From DASZHJ01 sp035517495 (GTDB lineage: Bacteria > Pseudomonadota > Alphaproteobacteria > ATCC43930 > CGMCC-115725): a stretch of DNA of 64,000 nt. A model generated the notes under the pieces. That model did not search any database. It was not told where the DNA came from and was given only the letters and a program-made list of their open reading frames with translations. Below are positions 1-7,687 of this stretch, piece by piece (the first letter of the stretch is position 1; each line of letters opens with the position of its first letter). The stretch spans positions 37,813 to 101,812 of the forward strand of contig DATIYT010000059.1 of assembly GCA_035517495.1 (NCBI GenBank), in the 5' to 3' direction. The position numbers and the translations under genes are program-made.

Positions 1-214
1 GCCGGCCGCTCCGCCGGCCTCACGCGATGACGAAGCCATTGTCGCCGGGACGCTCGTCTTCGAGGATGGGGTCGGCTGGAATGGTACTTGGGCCATGCGC
101 TCGCGTGGAACCGACTACACCTGGAAGGTGGTGGGCGTGAACTACGACGAGGCCTTCCGTGACGCGGTGCGCGGCGTGCTCCGCATCGCGTCCGGCCACG
201 ATTCTCCGGAGTGA
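1..214 (+). CDS. C-terminal end of a DUF2066-like protein (partial)
   Basis: The frame is open from the left edge to a TGA at 212-214, giving the last 70 residues of a protein whose start lies outside the window. Visible residues include GTLVFEDGVGWNGTW and TWKVVGVNYDEAFRDAV. The tryptophan-rich strand pattern followed by a short helix rich in Asp, Glu and Ala recalls the C-terminus of DUF2066 proteins, often found in alphaproteobacteria near the replication regulator hdaA. The family call is from memory. The gene converges on ribF, with only three bases between the two stop codons. Confidence 0.45.
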   Translation, partial: PAAPPASRDDEAIVAGTLVFEDGVGWNGTWAMRSRGTDYTWKVVGVNYDEAFRDAVRGVLRIASGHDSPE

Positions 215-217
215 TTC

Positions 218-1162
218 CTATCCCTCATCCAGGATCGCTCGCGCCGCCTTCGCATCCTCAACGATCTGCGCCTTCAGGGCATCGAGTCCCGCGAATTTTC
301 GCTCGGGCCGCAGGTATTCTACGAGGGCCACGCGAATGTGGCGGCCATAGAGGTCGCCGGCAAAATCGAACAGATGTGCCTCGAGGCGGAGATCGGTCCC
401 GCCCAGCGTCGGCCGCGTGCCGAGATTGGCGGCACCGTCGTGCCAAGTGAGCGCGCCCGATCGGTCCTCGATGCCGACCCGCACTGCATAGACGCCGCCC
501 GCCGGGCGCAGGTAATCGCCGAGGCTCAGATTGGCGGTCGGAAAGCCGATGGTGCGGCCGCGCCGGTCGCCGGTCTCGACCCGACCTTCGATCTCGAAGG
601 GATGGCCGAGAAGCCGCGCCGCTTCGCGTGGTTTCCCGGCCGTGAGCAACTCGCGAATCCGCGTCGATGAGAACACGGCGCCGCCCTCGGCCGCGATCGG
701 CTGCAACACGCTGACGCCGAACCCGAAGCGAGCGCCCAGCTCCTGCAGGAGCGCGGGCGTGCCGCCGCGGCGATGGCCAAAGTGAAAGTCGTACCCCACC
801 ACCACGTGGCGCGCGGCCAGTCCCTCGACCAGGAAGCGGCGGACGAAATCCTCGGCGCTGACGCTCGAGAGCTCGCGGTCAAAATGCAGCACCAGCAGCA
901 AATCGACGCCGAGGGCCTCGATGCGGTGCACCTTGGCGCGAAACGGCGTCAGCCGGAAGGGCGGCGCCTGCGGGTGAAAGACCTGAACGGGGTGCGGCTC
1001 GAAAGTCATGAGCGCAAGCGGCGCGCCTTCGCGCCGCGCGATCTCGCGCGTGTAATCGAGCACGGCGCGATGCCCCAGATGCACGCCGTCGAAATTGCCG
1101 ACCGCCACCACCGATCCGCGGTCGGCGGTATCGACATCGGCGGGATGGCGGAGAATGCGCAT
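218..1162 (-). CDS. ribF: Bifunctional riboflavin kinase / FAD synthetase
   Basis: Converts riboflavin to FMN and FMN to FAD in the cytoplasm. The 314-residue product has the expected two domains. The N-terminal FAD-synthetase nucleotidyltransferase carries VGNFDGVHLGH near residue 25 and, around residue 160, an SSTRIRELL motif. The C-terminal flavokinase carries GRTIGFPTANL and a GGVYAVRVG strand. Length matches the family (about 310). I prefer ATG at 1162; an in-frame GTG at 1174 has a GAGGGG two bases upstream and is an alternative. It lies 43 bases behind the oxygenase gene on the same strand and may be cotranscribed with it. Confidence 0.95.
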   Translation of the reverse strand: MRILRHPADVDTADRGSVVAVGNFDGVHLGHRAVLDYTREIARREGAPLALMTFEPHPVQVFHPQAPPFRLTPFRAKVHRIEALGVDLLLVLHFDRELSSVSAEDFVRRFLVEGLAARHVVVGYDFHFGHRRGGTPALLQELGARFGFGVSVLQPIAAEGGAVFSSTRIRELLTAGKPREAARLLGHPFEIEGRVETGDRRGRTIGFPTANLSLGDYLRPAGGVYAVRVGIEDRSGALTWHDGAANLGTRPTLGGTDLRLEAHLFDFAGDLYGRHIRVALVEYLRPERKFAGLDALKAQIVEDAKAARAILDEG

Positions 1163-1205
1163 GGGCGGGCTCACCGCCCCTCAGATCCTCTGCGACAATG
1201 CGCGC

Positions 1206-1832
1206 TCAAGGAAACGGCTCCTTGCGCAGATTGAAGGCGATGGAGATGCGCGTCTCGGAACCGCGGTGCGGGTTCACCATGTGCGGAATATAGCTCGGGA
1301 ACAGCACCATCAGCCCCGGCTCGGGCACCACATAGACGACCTCGGGCACGGTGATGGGGAAAAAGGTGCTGGCGCGGCCCTGGCACGGGTCCCAGAGGCT
1401 CAGGGGCGTTGCCTCCTCATCGCCCGGCACCATGCCGGTGTCCACGTAGTAAGTGCCGGACCAGGTCGCACCGGGATGCGTGTGCGGCCGGTTGAAGTCA
1501 CCGTGCCGGTTCACATTGGCCCAGGCCTGGATGACCCAGCCGAAGGGTTTGGGCTGGCGCCCGTAGCCCATGAACACAAGTCCGCTCGCGTGATTGCCGA
1601 ATTGCACCACGCGCTCCATCAGCGTCTTGCCCGCTTCGCCGCAAAATTCGAGCTGCCCCACCTCGGAATGCCAGCCGCCGATGTTGCTGCGCCCGCGCCC
1701 CGCGTGTTTTGCCTCCTCGGCGAGAATCGCGCGGCGCAGTTGCGCGTTGAGCTCGGCGCAGTTGTCCCAGGTATGGCGCAGGAATGGATGCGGAAAGATG
1801 AATTCGATCCCCGTGCTATTCAGCTCGGCCAT
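1206..1832 (-). CDS. Putative 2OG-Fe(II) oxygenase family protein
   Basis: A 208-residue protein with the double-stranded beta-helix pattern of the 2-oxoglutarate/Fe(II) oxygenase group resembling Pfam 2OG-FeII_Oxy_5. Visible features are RPHTHPGATWSGTYYVD in the middle, which carries the likely metal-binding His, and FPSYIPHMVNPHRG near the end, which supplies the distal His and a basic residue for 2-oxoglutarate. The substrate is unknown. It sits between a MaoC-type hydratase 78 bases upstream and ribF downstream, all on the minus strand. Spacing allows cotranscription, but no functional link is obvious. Confidence 0.75.
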   Translation of the reverse strand: MAELNSTGIEFIFPHPFLRHTWDNCAELNAQLRRAILAEEAKHAGRGRSNIGGWHSEVGQLEFCGEAGKTLMERVVQFGNHASGLVFMGYGRQPKPFGWVIQAWANVNRHGDFNRPHTHPGATWSGTYYVDTGMVPGDEEATPLSLWDPCQGRASTFFPITVPEVVYVVPEPGLMVLFPSYIPHMVNPHRGSETRISIAFNLRKEPFP

Positions 1833-1910
1833 CAGGGTCCCCGCAGCTGTAACGACCGGCCGAGCCTAGCAGCGCCGGTCACCCGCGGAAACCATGGCTG
1901 TCAGCGGCAA

Positions 1911-2360
1911 TCAGCCGCGCACGGGGACCACGACCAGGGCGTCGCCGTCGATCACCACCGTCTCCCCCACGTGGCAGACGGTCTTGAGCGCCACTCGGGC
2001 CTTTTCGCGGATGATGTCGATTACCGTAACCGTGGCACGCACGGTGTCGCCGATCCTGACCGGCGCGCGGAACACCAGGTTCTGCTTCAAATAGATCGTG
2101 CCGGGACCTGGGAGCTTGGAAGCGATGGCGGTCGAGAGGAAGCTCGCGGACAGCATCCCATGGACGATGCGGCCGCCAAACGGTGTTTTCTCCGCATAGT
2201 CCTGATTCATATGCACGGGATTGCTGTCGCCGGAGACCCCCGCGAATAGCACCAGATCGGCCTCGGTGATGGTCCGCGCATAACTTGCGGTCATGCCGAC
2301 CATTAAATCTTCCAGCGTGTAGCCAGCTTCGGCGAGCCGAACCGGACGCACGTCATCCAT
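1911..2360 (-). CDS. MaoC-like (R)-specific enoyl-CoA hydratase
   Basis: A 149-residue hot-dog-fold protein of the MaoC/PhaJ group, which hydrates trans-2-enoyl-CoA to (R)-3-hydroxyacyl-CoA. The diagnostic hydratase-2 segment is present: FAGVSGDSNPVHMNQDYA holds the catalytic Asp and His, followed by FGGRIVHGML. Start chosen at ATG 2360 because AGAGGT lies about 8 bases upstream; a TTG 24 bases earlier is weaker. It could feed polyhydroxyalkanoate synthesis or multifunctional beta-oxidation. No PHA synthase is nearby. Transcribed divergently from the binding-protein gene at 2661. Confidence 0.85.
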   Translation of the reverse strand: MDDVRPVRLAEAGYTLEDLMVGMTASYARTITEADLVLFAGVSGDSNPVHMNQDYAEKTPFGGRIVHGMLSASFLSTAIASKLPGPGTIYLKQNLVFRAPVRIGDTVRATVTVIDIIREKARVALKTVCHVGETVVIDGDALVVVPVRG

Positions 2361-2660
2361 GGCAATACCTCTGCGCCGCCACAAAACCCGCGACCGGTGT
2401 GAGTCCCCCCGGACGTTGTGCGCCGCACGGTAACCGCTCGCGTTAAAATCCGCAAGATTAAGTGTAGCATCAAGCGGTTAACGCGGGGTTGAGTAACTGG
2501 GGTCCTCTCGCAGTGGCGAGATAATAACTCTCATTGCCCAATCCCTTGCGGCAACGCGATCGGCGCTTCCCCCAACGTGCAAACCGCATCAGGTTGAGTA
2601 TACTTGCAAATTCTCGGGCGGCCGGCGCCGTTCCGTGACGAAAAAGGGAGGGGAAATCAC
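2361..2660. other. Divergent intergenic region
   Basis: About 300 bases without a convincing gene, between the divergent MaoC and binding-protein genes. It is more AT-rich than its flanks around 2430-2620. TATACT at 2599-2604 is a possible -10 element for the rightward gene, but no good -35 lies 16-18 bases upstream. A GGTTAACGC-type partial dyad is seen near 2475. A short minus-strand frame crosses the region but has no coding character. Confidence 0.4.
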
Positions 2661-4169
2661 ATGCGCAAGGCTCTCTCATCCGGGCTGCTGGCGCTGGGGA
2701 TGGCACTGACCGCGGGTGCCGCGGATGCATCGACGTTGCGCATCGCGCTCAGCCAAGACCCGGACGCGCTCGACCCCGCCGTCGGCATCACTTATGTCGG
2801 CCGAGTCGTGTTCGCGAGCGTTTGCGACAAGCTGATCGACATCGACGCGAAGCTCAACTACGTGCCCCAGCTCGCGACGGAATGGTCGTGGTCGGCGGAC
2901 AACCTCACCCTCACCATGAAGCTGCGCCAGGGGGTCAAATTCCAGGACGGCGAGACCTTCGATGCGGCAGCGGTCAAGGCCAATATCGAGCGCTACCAGA
3001 ACGCGCCCTTCTCCAAGCGCAAGGCCGAGCTCAAATCGGTGCAAAGCGTCGAGATCATCGACCCCGCGACCGTGGCCTTTCATCTCTCCAAGTCTGATGC
3101 CTCCCTGCTCGGCATTCTCTCGGATCGCGCGGGAATGATGGTGGCGCCCAAGGCCGCCGCGGACGCCGGCGAAAAATTCTCCGATCATCCCGTCTGCGCC
3201 GGGCCGTTCAAATTCAGCTCCCGCGTGGCGCTCGAAAAAATCGTGCTCGAAAAATTCGACGGCTACTGGAACAAGGACGCGATCCATGTGGATCAGATCG
3301 TGTTCACGCCGGTCCCCGACGGCAGCGTCCAGCTCGCGAACTTGAAGTCGGGCGGCTTTGACATCGTCGGACTGGTGCCGACCGACGTGCCGTCGGTGCG
3401 CGAGGACAAGAACCTGAAATTGGTGCAGAGCCCGGCGGTCTTCTACTACACAATTTCGATCAACACCAACAACGGGCCGCAGTCCAAGAACCCGCTCGGC
3501 GAAAACCCGAAGGTGCGCGAGGCCTTCGAGGCGGCAATCGACCGCAAGGTTCTCAATCAAGTGGTGTTTAACGGAGAGTTCGTGCCCAACAATCAGCCGA
3601 TCCTCCCGGACTCGACCTACTACGATCCCGACCATCCGGTGCCGCCGCGCGATCTCGACAAGGCAAAGCGGCTCCTGAAGGAGGCTGGTGCCGAGCATCC
3701 CTCCTTTACGCTGCTCGCGGCCAACAGTCCGCTCGATCTCCAAGTCGCGCAGGTGATCCAGTCGATGATCGGCGAGGCCGGTTTCGACATGAAGATTCAG
3801 GCGACCGAGGCAAATACCCTCACCAGCGCGACCCAGAAGGGCGACTATCAGGCGACCCTGGTGTTCTGGAGCGGCCGGCCGGACCCCGACGGCAATATCA
3901 GCATTTGGCTGCAATGCGACGGATTCCTCAACTGGGGCAAGTATTGCAATGCCCAGCTCGACGACGCGCTCGCCAAGGCGCGCCAGACCACGAAACCGGA
4001 GGAGCGGCTGGTGCAGTACAAACGCGCCGCGGACATTTACCTCGCCGACCGGCCGCACATCTTCCTCTACAACATCAAATGGCTCTGGGGCACGACCGCG
4101 AAACTCGAGGGCTTCGCGCCCGGCGTCGATGGCTTGATCCGCCCGCAGGGCATGACGCTGAAGCCATAG
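2661..4169 (+). CDS. ABC transporter substrate-binding protein, family 5 (peptide/nickel type)
   Basis: A 502-residue periplasmic binding protein of the DppA/OppA type. It begins with MRKALSSGLLALGMALTAG, a classical signal peptide ending near ADA. The family signature follows: SQDPDALDPA, then TEWSWSADN and MKLRQGVKFQDG, and later a long C-terminal lobe. Start chosen at ATG 2661 because GGGAGGGG sits just upstream; the frame extends further 5' without a ribosome site. No permease or ATPase gene lies beside it, so it must work with a transporter encoded elsewhere or serve another role. hisI follows 50 bases later. Ligand unknown. Confidence 0.9.
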   Translation: MRKALSSGLLALGMALTAGAADASTLRIALSQDPDALDPAVGITYVGRVVFASVCDKLIDIDAKLNYVPQLATEWSWSADNLTLTMKLRQGVKFQDGETFDAAAVKANIERYQNAPFSKRKAELKSVQSVEIIDPATVAFHLSKSDASLLGILSDRAGMMVAPKAAADAGEKFSDHPVCAGPFKFSSRVALEKIVLEKFDGYWNKDAIHVDQIVFTPVPDGSVQLANLKSGGFDIVGLVPTDVPSVREDKNLKLVQSPAVFYYTISINTNNGPQSKNPLGENPKVREAFEAAIDRKVLNQVVFNGEFVPNNQPILPDSTYYDPDHPVPPRDLDKAKRLLKEAGAEHPSFTLLAANSPLDLQVAQVIQSMIGEAGFDMKIQATEANTLTSATQKGDYQATLVFWSGRPDPDGNISIWLQCDGFLNWGKYCNAQLDDALAKARQTTKPEERLVQYKRAADIYLADRPHIFLYNIKWLWGTTAKLEGFAPGVDGLIRPQGMTLKP

Positions 4170-4219
4170 AGCCCTGCGACTGGCGACAAGGGGACCGGGG
4201 GAGATTTGATGGAGGTCGC

Positions 4220-4621
4220 ATGACCGCTGCTCCCGAAGAGCTGCTGCAAGCCCTGCACTTCGACAAGGATGGCCTGGTCGCAGCGATCGCGCAGCAGCAC
4301 GAGACCGGCGAGGTGCTGATGCTCGCCTGGATGAATCGGGCCGCGATCGAGGAGACACTGGCGAGCGGCCGGGTCTGTTATTGGTCGCGTTCGCGCCAGT
4401 CGCTTTGGCGCAAGGGGGAGCGTTCGGGCCAAGTCCAGCGCCTGGTCGAGATGCGCGTCGATTGCGACGGTGATGCCTTGCTGCTGCTGGTGGATCAAAC
4501 AGGGGTCGCCTGTCACACGGGGCGGCGCAGTTGCTTCTTCAGGGCGGTGCGCGCGGGCGCACTCGAGACCATCGCCGAGCCGCGGGTGGCACCGGAGACG
4601 CTATACGGCGCCGAGGGATAA
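4220..4621 (+). CDS. hisI: Phosphoribosyl-AMP cyclohydrolase
   Basis: Third step of histidine biosynthesis: opens the adenine ring of phosphoribosyl-AMP. The 133-residue protein shows the family core in order: MLAWMNRAAIEETL, YWSRSRQSLWRKGERSG, then the metal-binding DCDGDALLLLVDQ and CHTGRRSCFFR with the zinc cysteines. GGAGGT stands 3 bases before ATG 4220. It is a stand-alone HisI, not fused to HisE, as usual in alphaproteobacteria. No other his genes are nearby, and it is followed within 5 bases by the M81 metallopeptidase gene. Confidence 0.95.
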   Translation: MTAAPEELLQALHFDKDGLVAAIAQQHETGEVLMLAWMNRAAIEETLASGRVCYWSRSRQSLWRKGERSGQVQRLVEMRVDCDGDALLLLVDQTGVACHTGRRSCFFRAVRAGALETIAEPRVAPETLYGAEG

Positions 4622-4626
4622 GACCG

Positions 4627-6117
4627 ATGCGGCTCCTCATCGCCATGATGAAGCACGAGACCAATACCTTTTCTCCCGTGCGCACGGATTGGCGGCGATT
4701 TCTCGATTGGGGCTCCTATTTCGGCGCCGATGCCCGGCGCGCCTTCGAGGGAACGGCGATGCCGTTCGGCGCTTACCTGAACCTTGCGCGCGAGATCGGG
4801 GCCGAGGTGGAAACCCCGCTTGCCGCGGAGGCGATGCCGAGCGGTCCGGTTGCGGCCGAGGCCTACGAAACCATGGTGACGGCGATACTCGACGGCGTGC
4901 GGCGGGGCTGCGACGCCGCAATGCTCGATCTGCACGGCGCCATGGTGGCGGAGACGACACCCGACGGCGAAGGAACGTTGCTTGAGCGCATGCGCGCGAT
5001 CGCCCCTGACCTGCCGATCGCTGTCACCTGCGACCTGCACGCCAACCTCACCGAAAAGATGGTGCGGAATTCGACAGCGCTCATCGGCTACAAGACCTAT
5101 CCGCACGTGGACATGGCGGAGGTCGGCGAGCAGGTGGGGCGCATCCTCCTGCGCGCACTTGCGGGCAAAGTAAGGCCGGTGATGGCTTGGGAGCGCCGGC
5201 CGCTATTGGCACAGACGCTCCGCATGGGAACTGATGACGAGCCGATGCGAGAGTTGATCTCCATGGCGCGGCAGGAAGAACAGCAGGGGTTGTTGGCAGC
5301 GACGGTCTTCGGCGGTTTCCCGCTCGCCGACATGACGGACGCCGGCATGTCTGCGATCGCTGTCGCCGACGGCGAGCGCGGTCCGGCGGCTGCCGCCGTA
5401 CGCCGGCTGATGGATAGGGCCTGGGCCCAGCGACAAGACTTCCTCTATCCGCATGAGCCGCTGGATCAAGCTTTGAGCCGCGCCGCGGCGATTGCCGAAG
5501 GGCCGGTCATTCTGCTGGACCACGCCGACAATGTGGGCTCGGGTGGCACCGAAGACGTGATGACGGTGATCCGTGCGGTGCTGGCCAAGGGCCTGCGCGA
5601 CGTCGCGGTGGCCGCGGTCTGCGATCCTGCGGCGGTGCGGGAAATGGCCCGCGCCGGAGTCGGCGCCACGATCACGCTCAAGCTCGGCGGCAAGACCGAC
5701 ATGCCCTCGATCGGTCTCAAAGGTGTACCGCTCGAAATCACCGGCAAGGTTCGCACGCTCAGCGACGGCGAATGGGTGGTGCGAGGTCCGATGTATACGG
5801 GCGTAACCGTGCAAATGGGGCCGACCGCCGTACTCGACACCGGCACCCTGCAGATCGTGGTGGTCTCGCGGCACCACGAGCCCTGGGATCTCGGCGTCTT
5901 CACCAACGTCGGGATCGACCCCGCGAGCAAGCGCTACCTGCTGCTCAAATCGCGAATCCACTATCGAGCGGGGTTCGCCAAGGTTGCCAAGGCCACGATC
6001 ACCCTTGATGGCGAGGGGGTCACCACATCGGACAACACGAAGCTCGATTTCCGCCATTTGCGCCGACCGATCTTTCCGCTCGACCGGCTGAACGCGCCGC
6101 CCGACCGCGAGCGATGA
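4627..6117 (+). CDS. M81 family metallopeptidase (MlrC-like)
   Basis: A 496-residue member of the M81 family, named after MlrC of the microcystin degradation pathway, with an N-terminal DUF1485 domain and a C-terminal MlrC domain. It starts MRLLIAMMKHETNTFSP, which holds the conserved HETNTF motif. Further marks are DLHGAMV, CDLHANL, GYKTYPHVD, LLDHADNVGSGGT and later VVVSRHHEPWD. These His and Asp residues are the likely zinc ligands. Most relatives have unknown substrates, and the microcystin label should not be taken literally. An orphan peptide-type binding protein lies two genes upstream, so peptide-derived substrates are plausible. Confidence 0.9.
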   Translation: MRLLIAMMKHETNTFSPVRTDWRRFLDWGSYFGADARRAFEGTAMPFGAYLNLAREIGAEVETPLAAEAMPSGPVAAEAYETMVTAILDGVRRGCDAAMLDLHGAMVAETTPDGEGTLLERMRAIAPDLPIAVTCDLHANLTEKMVRNSTALIGYKTYPHVDMAEVGEQVGRILLRALAGKVRPVMAWERRPLLAQTLRMGTDDEPMRELISMARQEEQQGLLAATVFGGFPLADMTDAGMSAIAVADGERGPAAAAVRRLMDRAWAQRQDFLYPHEPLDQALSRAAAIAEGPVILLDHADNVGSGGTEDVMTVIRAVLAKGLRDVAVAAVCDPAAVREMARAGVGATITLKLGGKTDMPSIGLKGVPLEITGKVRTLSDGEWVVRGPMYTGVTVQMGPTAVLDTGTLQIVVVSRHHEPWDLGVFTNVGIDPASKRYLLLKSRIHYRAGFAKVAKATITLDGEGVTTSDNTKLDFRHLRRPIFPLDRLNAPPDRER

Positions 6118-6440
6118 CCAGTACGTGCATACGGGGGCCCTCTGCATTGCAGGAAGCGCGCTTAGGTCGTGGGACCCGCCCAATCGGCTTTGCTGCGCTG
6201 CAACCTAGCCGGCGTCCCGGTAGCGGAGAGAGATACTTGGCGGCCCCGCGGGGTTACTCAAGACTGGACCTCCCAACAAGGCTTGGGAATTACGCCCCAA
6301 AAGAGCGAAAGTTCGGGTCTGGCCCCTGGGACGCGCCCTCTCGCGACGCCCCCGAGCTAACCTCACGGAGCCTCGCACTCACCGCAGGAGCGAGCCCTCC
6401 GCCGGCAAATCTCTTGTCAGGCCTAAGCCCGCCGCCGAAA

Positions 6441-6507
6441 GCGATACCCTAATGCCACAGGGGAAAAAAATCGCAATGTATTAGGGGCGATACCCTTATG
6501 TCACAGG
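6441..6507. repeat. Two 21-bp direct repeats upstream of the lipoprotein gene
   Basis: GCGATACCCTAATGCCACAG at 6441 and GCGATACCCTTATGTCACAG at 6487, each followed by G, match at 19 of 21 positions and start 46 bases apart. Between them, CCCTAAT at 6447-6453 is complementary to ATTAGGG at 6479-6485, so a hairpin could form. They end directly at a TTGACA hexamer, which is the position expected for activator sites. Confidence 0.6.
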
Positions 6508-6536
6508 TTGACAGATTCACACCGGTGGCCCTTGAT
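6508..6536 (+). promoter_or_regulatory. Possible promoter (-35 only clear)
   Basis: TTGACA at 6508-6513 is a perfect consensus -35 hexamer. The -10 region 17 bases later (CTTGAT at 6531-6536) is poor, which would fit a promoter needing an activator bound at the upstream direct repeats. It would give a 5' leader of about 110 bases before the lipoprotein gene. Confidence 0.35.
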
Positions 6537-6651
6537 AGAGCTAGTTAAATGTCTAGCTCAACTCTGGTGCGCGCGCCAATCCCGCCCGCATCCCAGTCTT
6601 TTGCCTCTTGGGGGGCATGCAGCGACACTGAAACATGAGAGGAACGGACAA

Positions 6652-7548
6652 ATGTGGCGAATGAACAGGATGCCGAGATTCTTGGCCGCGGTCGCGGCCC
6701 TGTTGCTGCTGGCGGGTTGCTCGAACTGGTCCTTCGCGCCGTCGATGCGCGGCAATCCCCAGAGCTATTGGTTCACGCCCGGCTGGGCGACGGCAGCGGC
6801 TGGCGCGGGTGGCCCGACGTTCCAACAGTCACTGGCCAAGGAATACTCCGATTACTCGGCACAGCTCTCGTCGTGGGGTGACTGGGCGGACAGCGATTAC
6901 TTCGCTCGCAAGTCGATCACCACGGCAACTCGGGGCGAGACGCCGCCTGAAGTTGAATCGAACTGGGCGATCCCGCTCGAGTATCCGCTGGGCTTCCGCA
7001 CCATGCTGCGGGATGCTCGCGCCAAGCTAGTTGCCGCGCTTGACGCCGGCGGCCGCCAGAACAAGCCGCAGATCGCTGCGGTTGCCCAAGCACGCTATGA
7101 CTGCTGGGTAGAGCGGATGGAAGATGACTGGCAGAGCGCTCAGAACGGCGATTGCCGCAAGCAATTCGAAGCCGCTCTCTGTCAGCTCACGGGCCAGTGC
7201 GGGCCGGCTCCGGTTGGACCGCACCAGTTCAACATCTACTTTGAGTTCGATCGCGCGAACCTCACCGTCGACGCCCGGAAGACCATTACCGAGGTGATCG
7301 CCGAGTTCAAGAAGGACAACGCGACGAAGATCATCCTCGTCGGCAAGGCCGATCTGACCGGCACTGACGCGTACAACATGGCGCTGTCGCTGCGGCGTGC
7401 CGATGCGGTCAAGGCAGCCCTGGTGGCAGGCGGTATCCCCGCCGGCGCGATCCAGGCAACTGGCGTGGGCTTCCACCAGCCACCGGTTCCGACGCCGTTC
7501 GGTGTAAGAGAACCGCGCAACCGCGTGGTGGAGGTAACGATCCAGTAA
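6652..7548 (+). CDS. OmpA-family outer-membrane lipoprotein
   Basis: A 298-residue lipoprotein with a lipobox (LLLLAGC, Cys near residue 21) and a C-terminal OmpA-like peptidoglycan-binding domain. The C-terminal domain begins at FNIYFEFDRANLTVDA, continues through a KADLTGTDAYNMALSLRRA block and ends in EPRNRVVEVTIQ. The middle part (about residues 40-180) is alpha-helical, rich in Trp, Tyr and Asp, and not recognised. Start ATG 6652 follows GAGAGGA by about 8 bases. It probably links the outer membrane to the cell wall. It stands alone, with its own leader and a strong terminator behind it. Confidence 0.9.
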   Translation: MWRMNRMPRFLAAVAALLLLAGCSNWSFAPSMRGNPQSYWFTPGWATAAAGAGGPTFQQSLAKEYSDYSAQLSSWGDWADSDYFARKSITTATRGETPPEVESNWAIPLEYPLGFRTMLRDARAKLVAALDAGGRQNKPQIAAVAQARYDCWVERMEDDWQSAQNGDCRKQFEAALCQLTGQCGPAPVGPHQFNIYFEFDRANLTVDARKTITEVIAEFKKDNATKIILVGKADLTGTDAYNMALSLRRADAVKAALVAGGIPAGAIQATGVGFHQPPVPTPFGVREPRNRVVEVTIQ

Positions 7549-7570
7549 TCGTCTAGTAGAAGGAATGGGA

Positions 7571-7595
7571 AACGGCGCCGCCTTGCGGCGCCGTT
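7571..7595 (+). terminator. Rho-independent terminator
   Basis: AACGGCGCCGC at 7571-7581 pairs perfectly with GCGGCGCCGTT at 7585-7595 across a 3-base loop, followed by TTCGTTT. It lies 22 bases after the lipoprotein stop and could also end transcripts of the converging DUF2336 gene. Confidence 0.85.
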
Positions 7596-7687
7596 TTCGT
7601 TTGGGCGAGCGCAATATTTAGACCGCGCCCCTGGTTTCTCGAGTTGAAACGATGGCGCTCCGGAGGTCACTGCCCGAGCGGCGGAAT

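Larger units (their letters stand above)
6118..6651. other. Long intergenic region before the OmpA-family lipoprotein
   Basis: 534 bases with no convincing gene. A 112-codon frame starts on the ATGA of the preceding stop, but its product is a Pro/Ser/Gly-rich jumble with no recognisable domain, so I do not call it. The last 200 bases are visibly less GC-rich, with an A7 run at 6464-6470, a pair of direct repeats at 6441-6507 and a TTGACA at 6508-6513. This looks like a long regulatory leader. I could not match it to 6S, RNase P, SRP or tmRNA. Confidence 0.5.

Noticed and set aside
2676..4358. Long minus-strand frame opposite the binding-protein gene
   Set aside because: Composition is rich in His, Arg and Asp without domains, typical of the antisense of a GC-rich gene. 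The plus-strand frame encodes a complete family-5 binding protein.
6118..6450. Possible 6S, tmRNA or other housekeeping RNA
   Set aside because: I compared the hairpins and conserved strings I know for 6S, tmRNA, SRP and RNase P RNAs and found no match.
6114..6452. 112-codon frame starting on the ATGA of the M81 gene stop
   Set aside because: Product is Pro/Ser/Gly-rich without hydrophobic core or domain, and it ends inside the direct-repeat region. Treated as non-coding leader.
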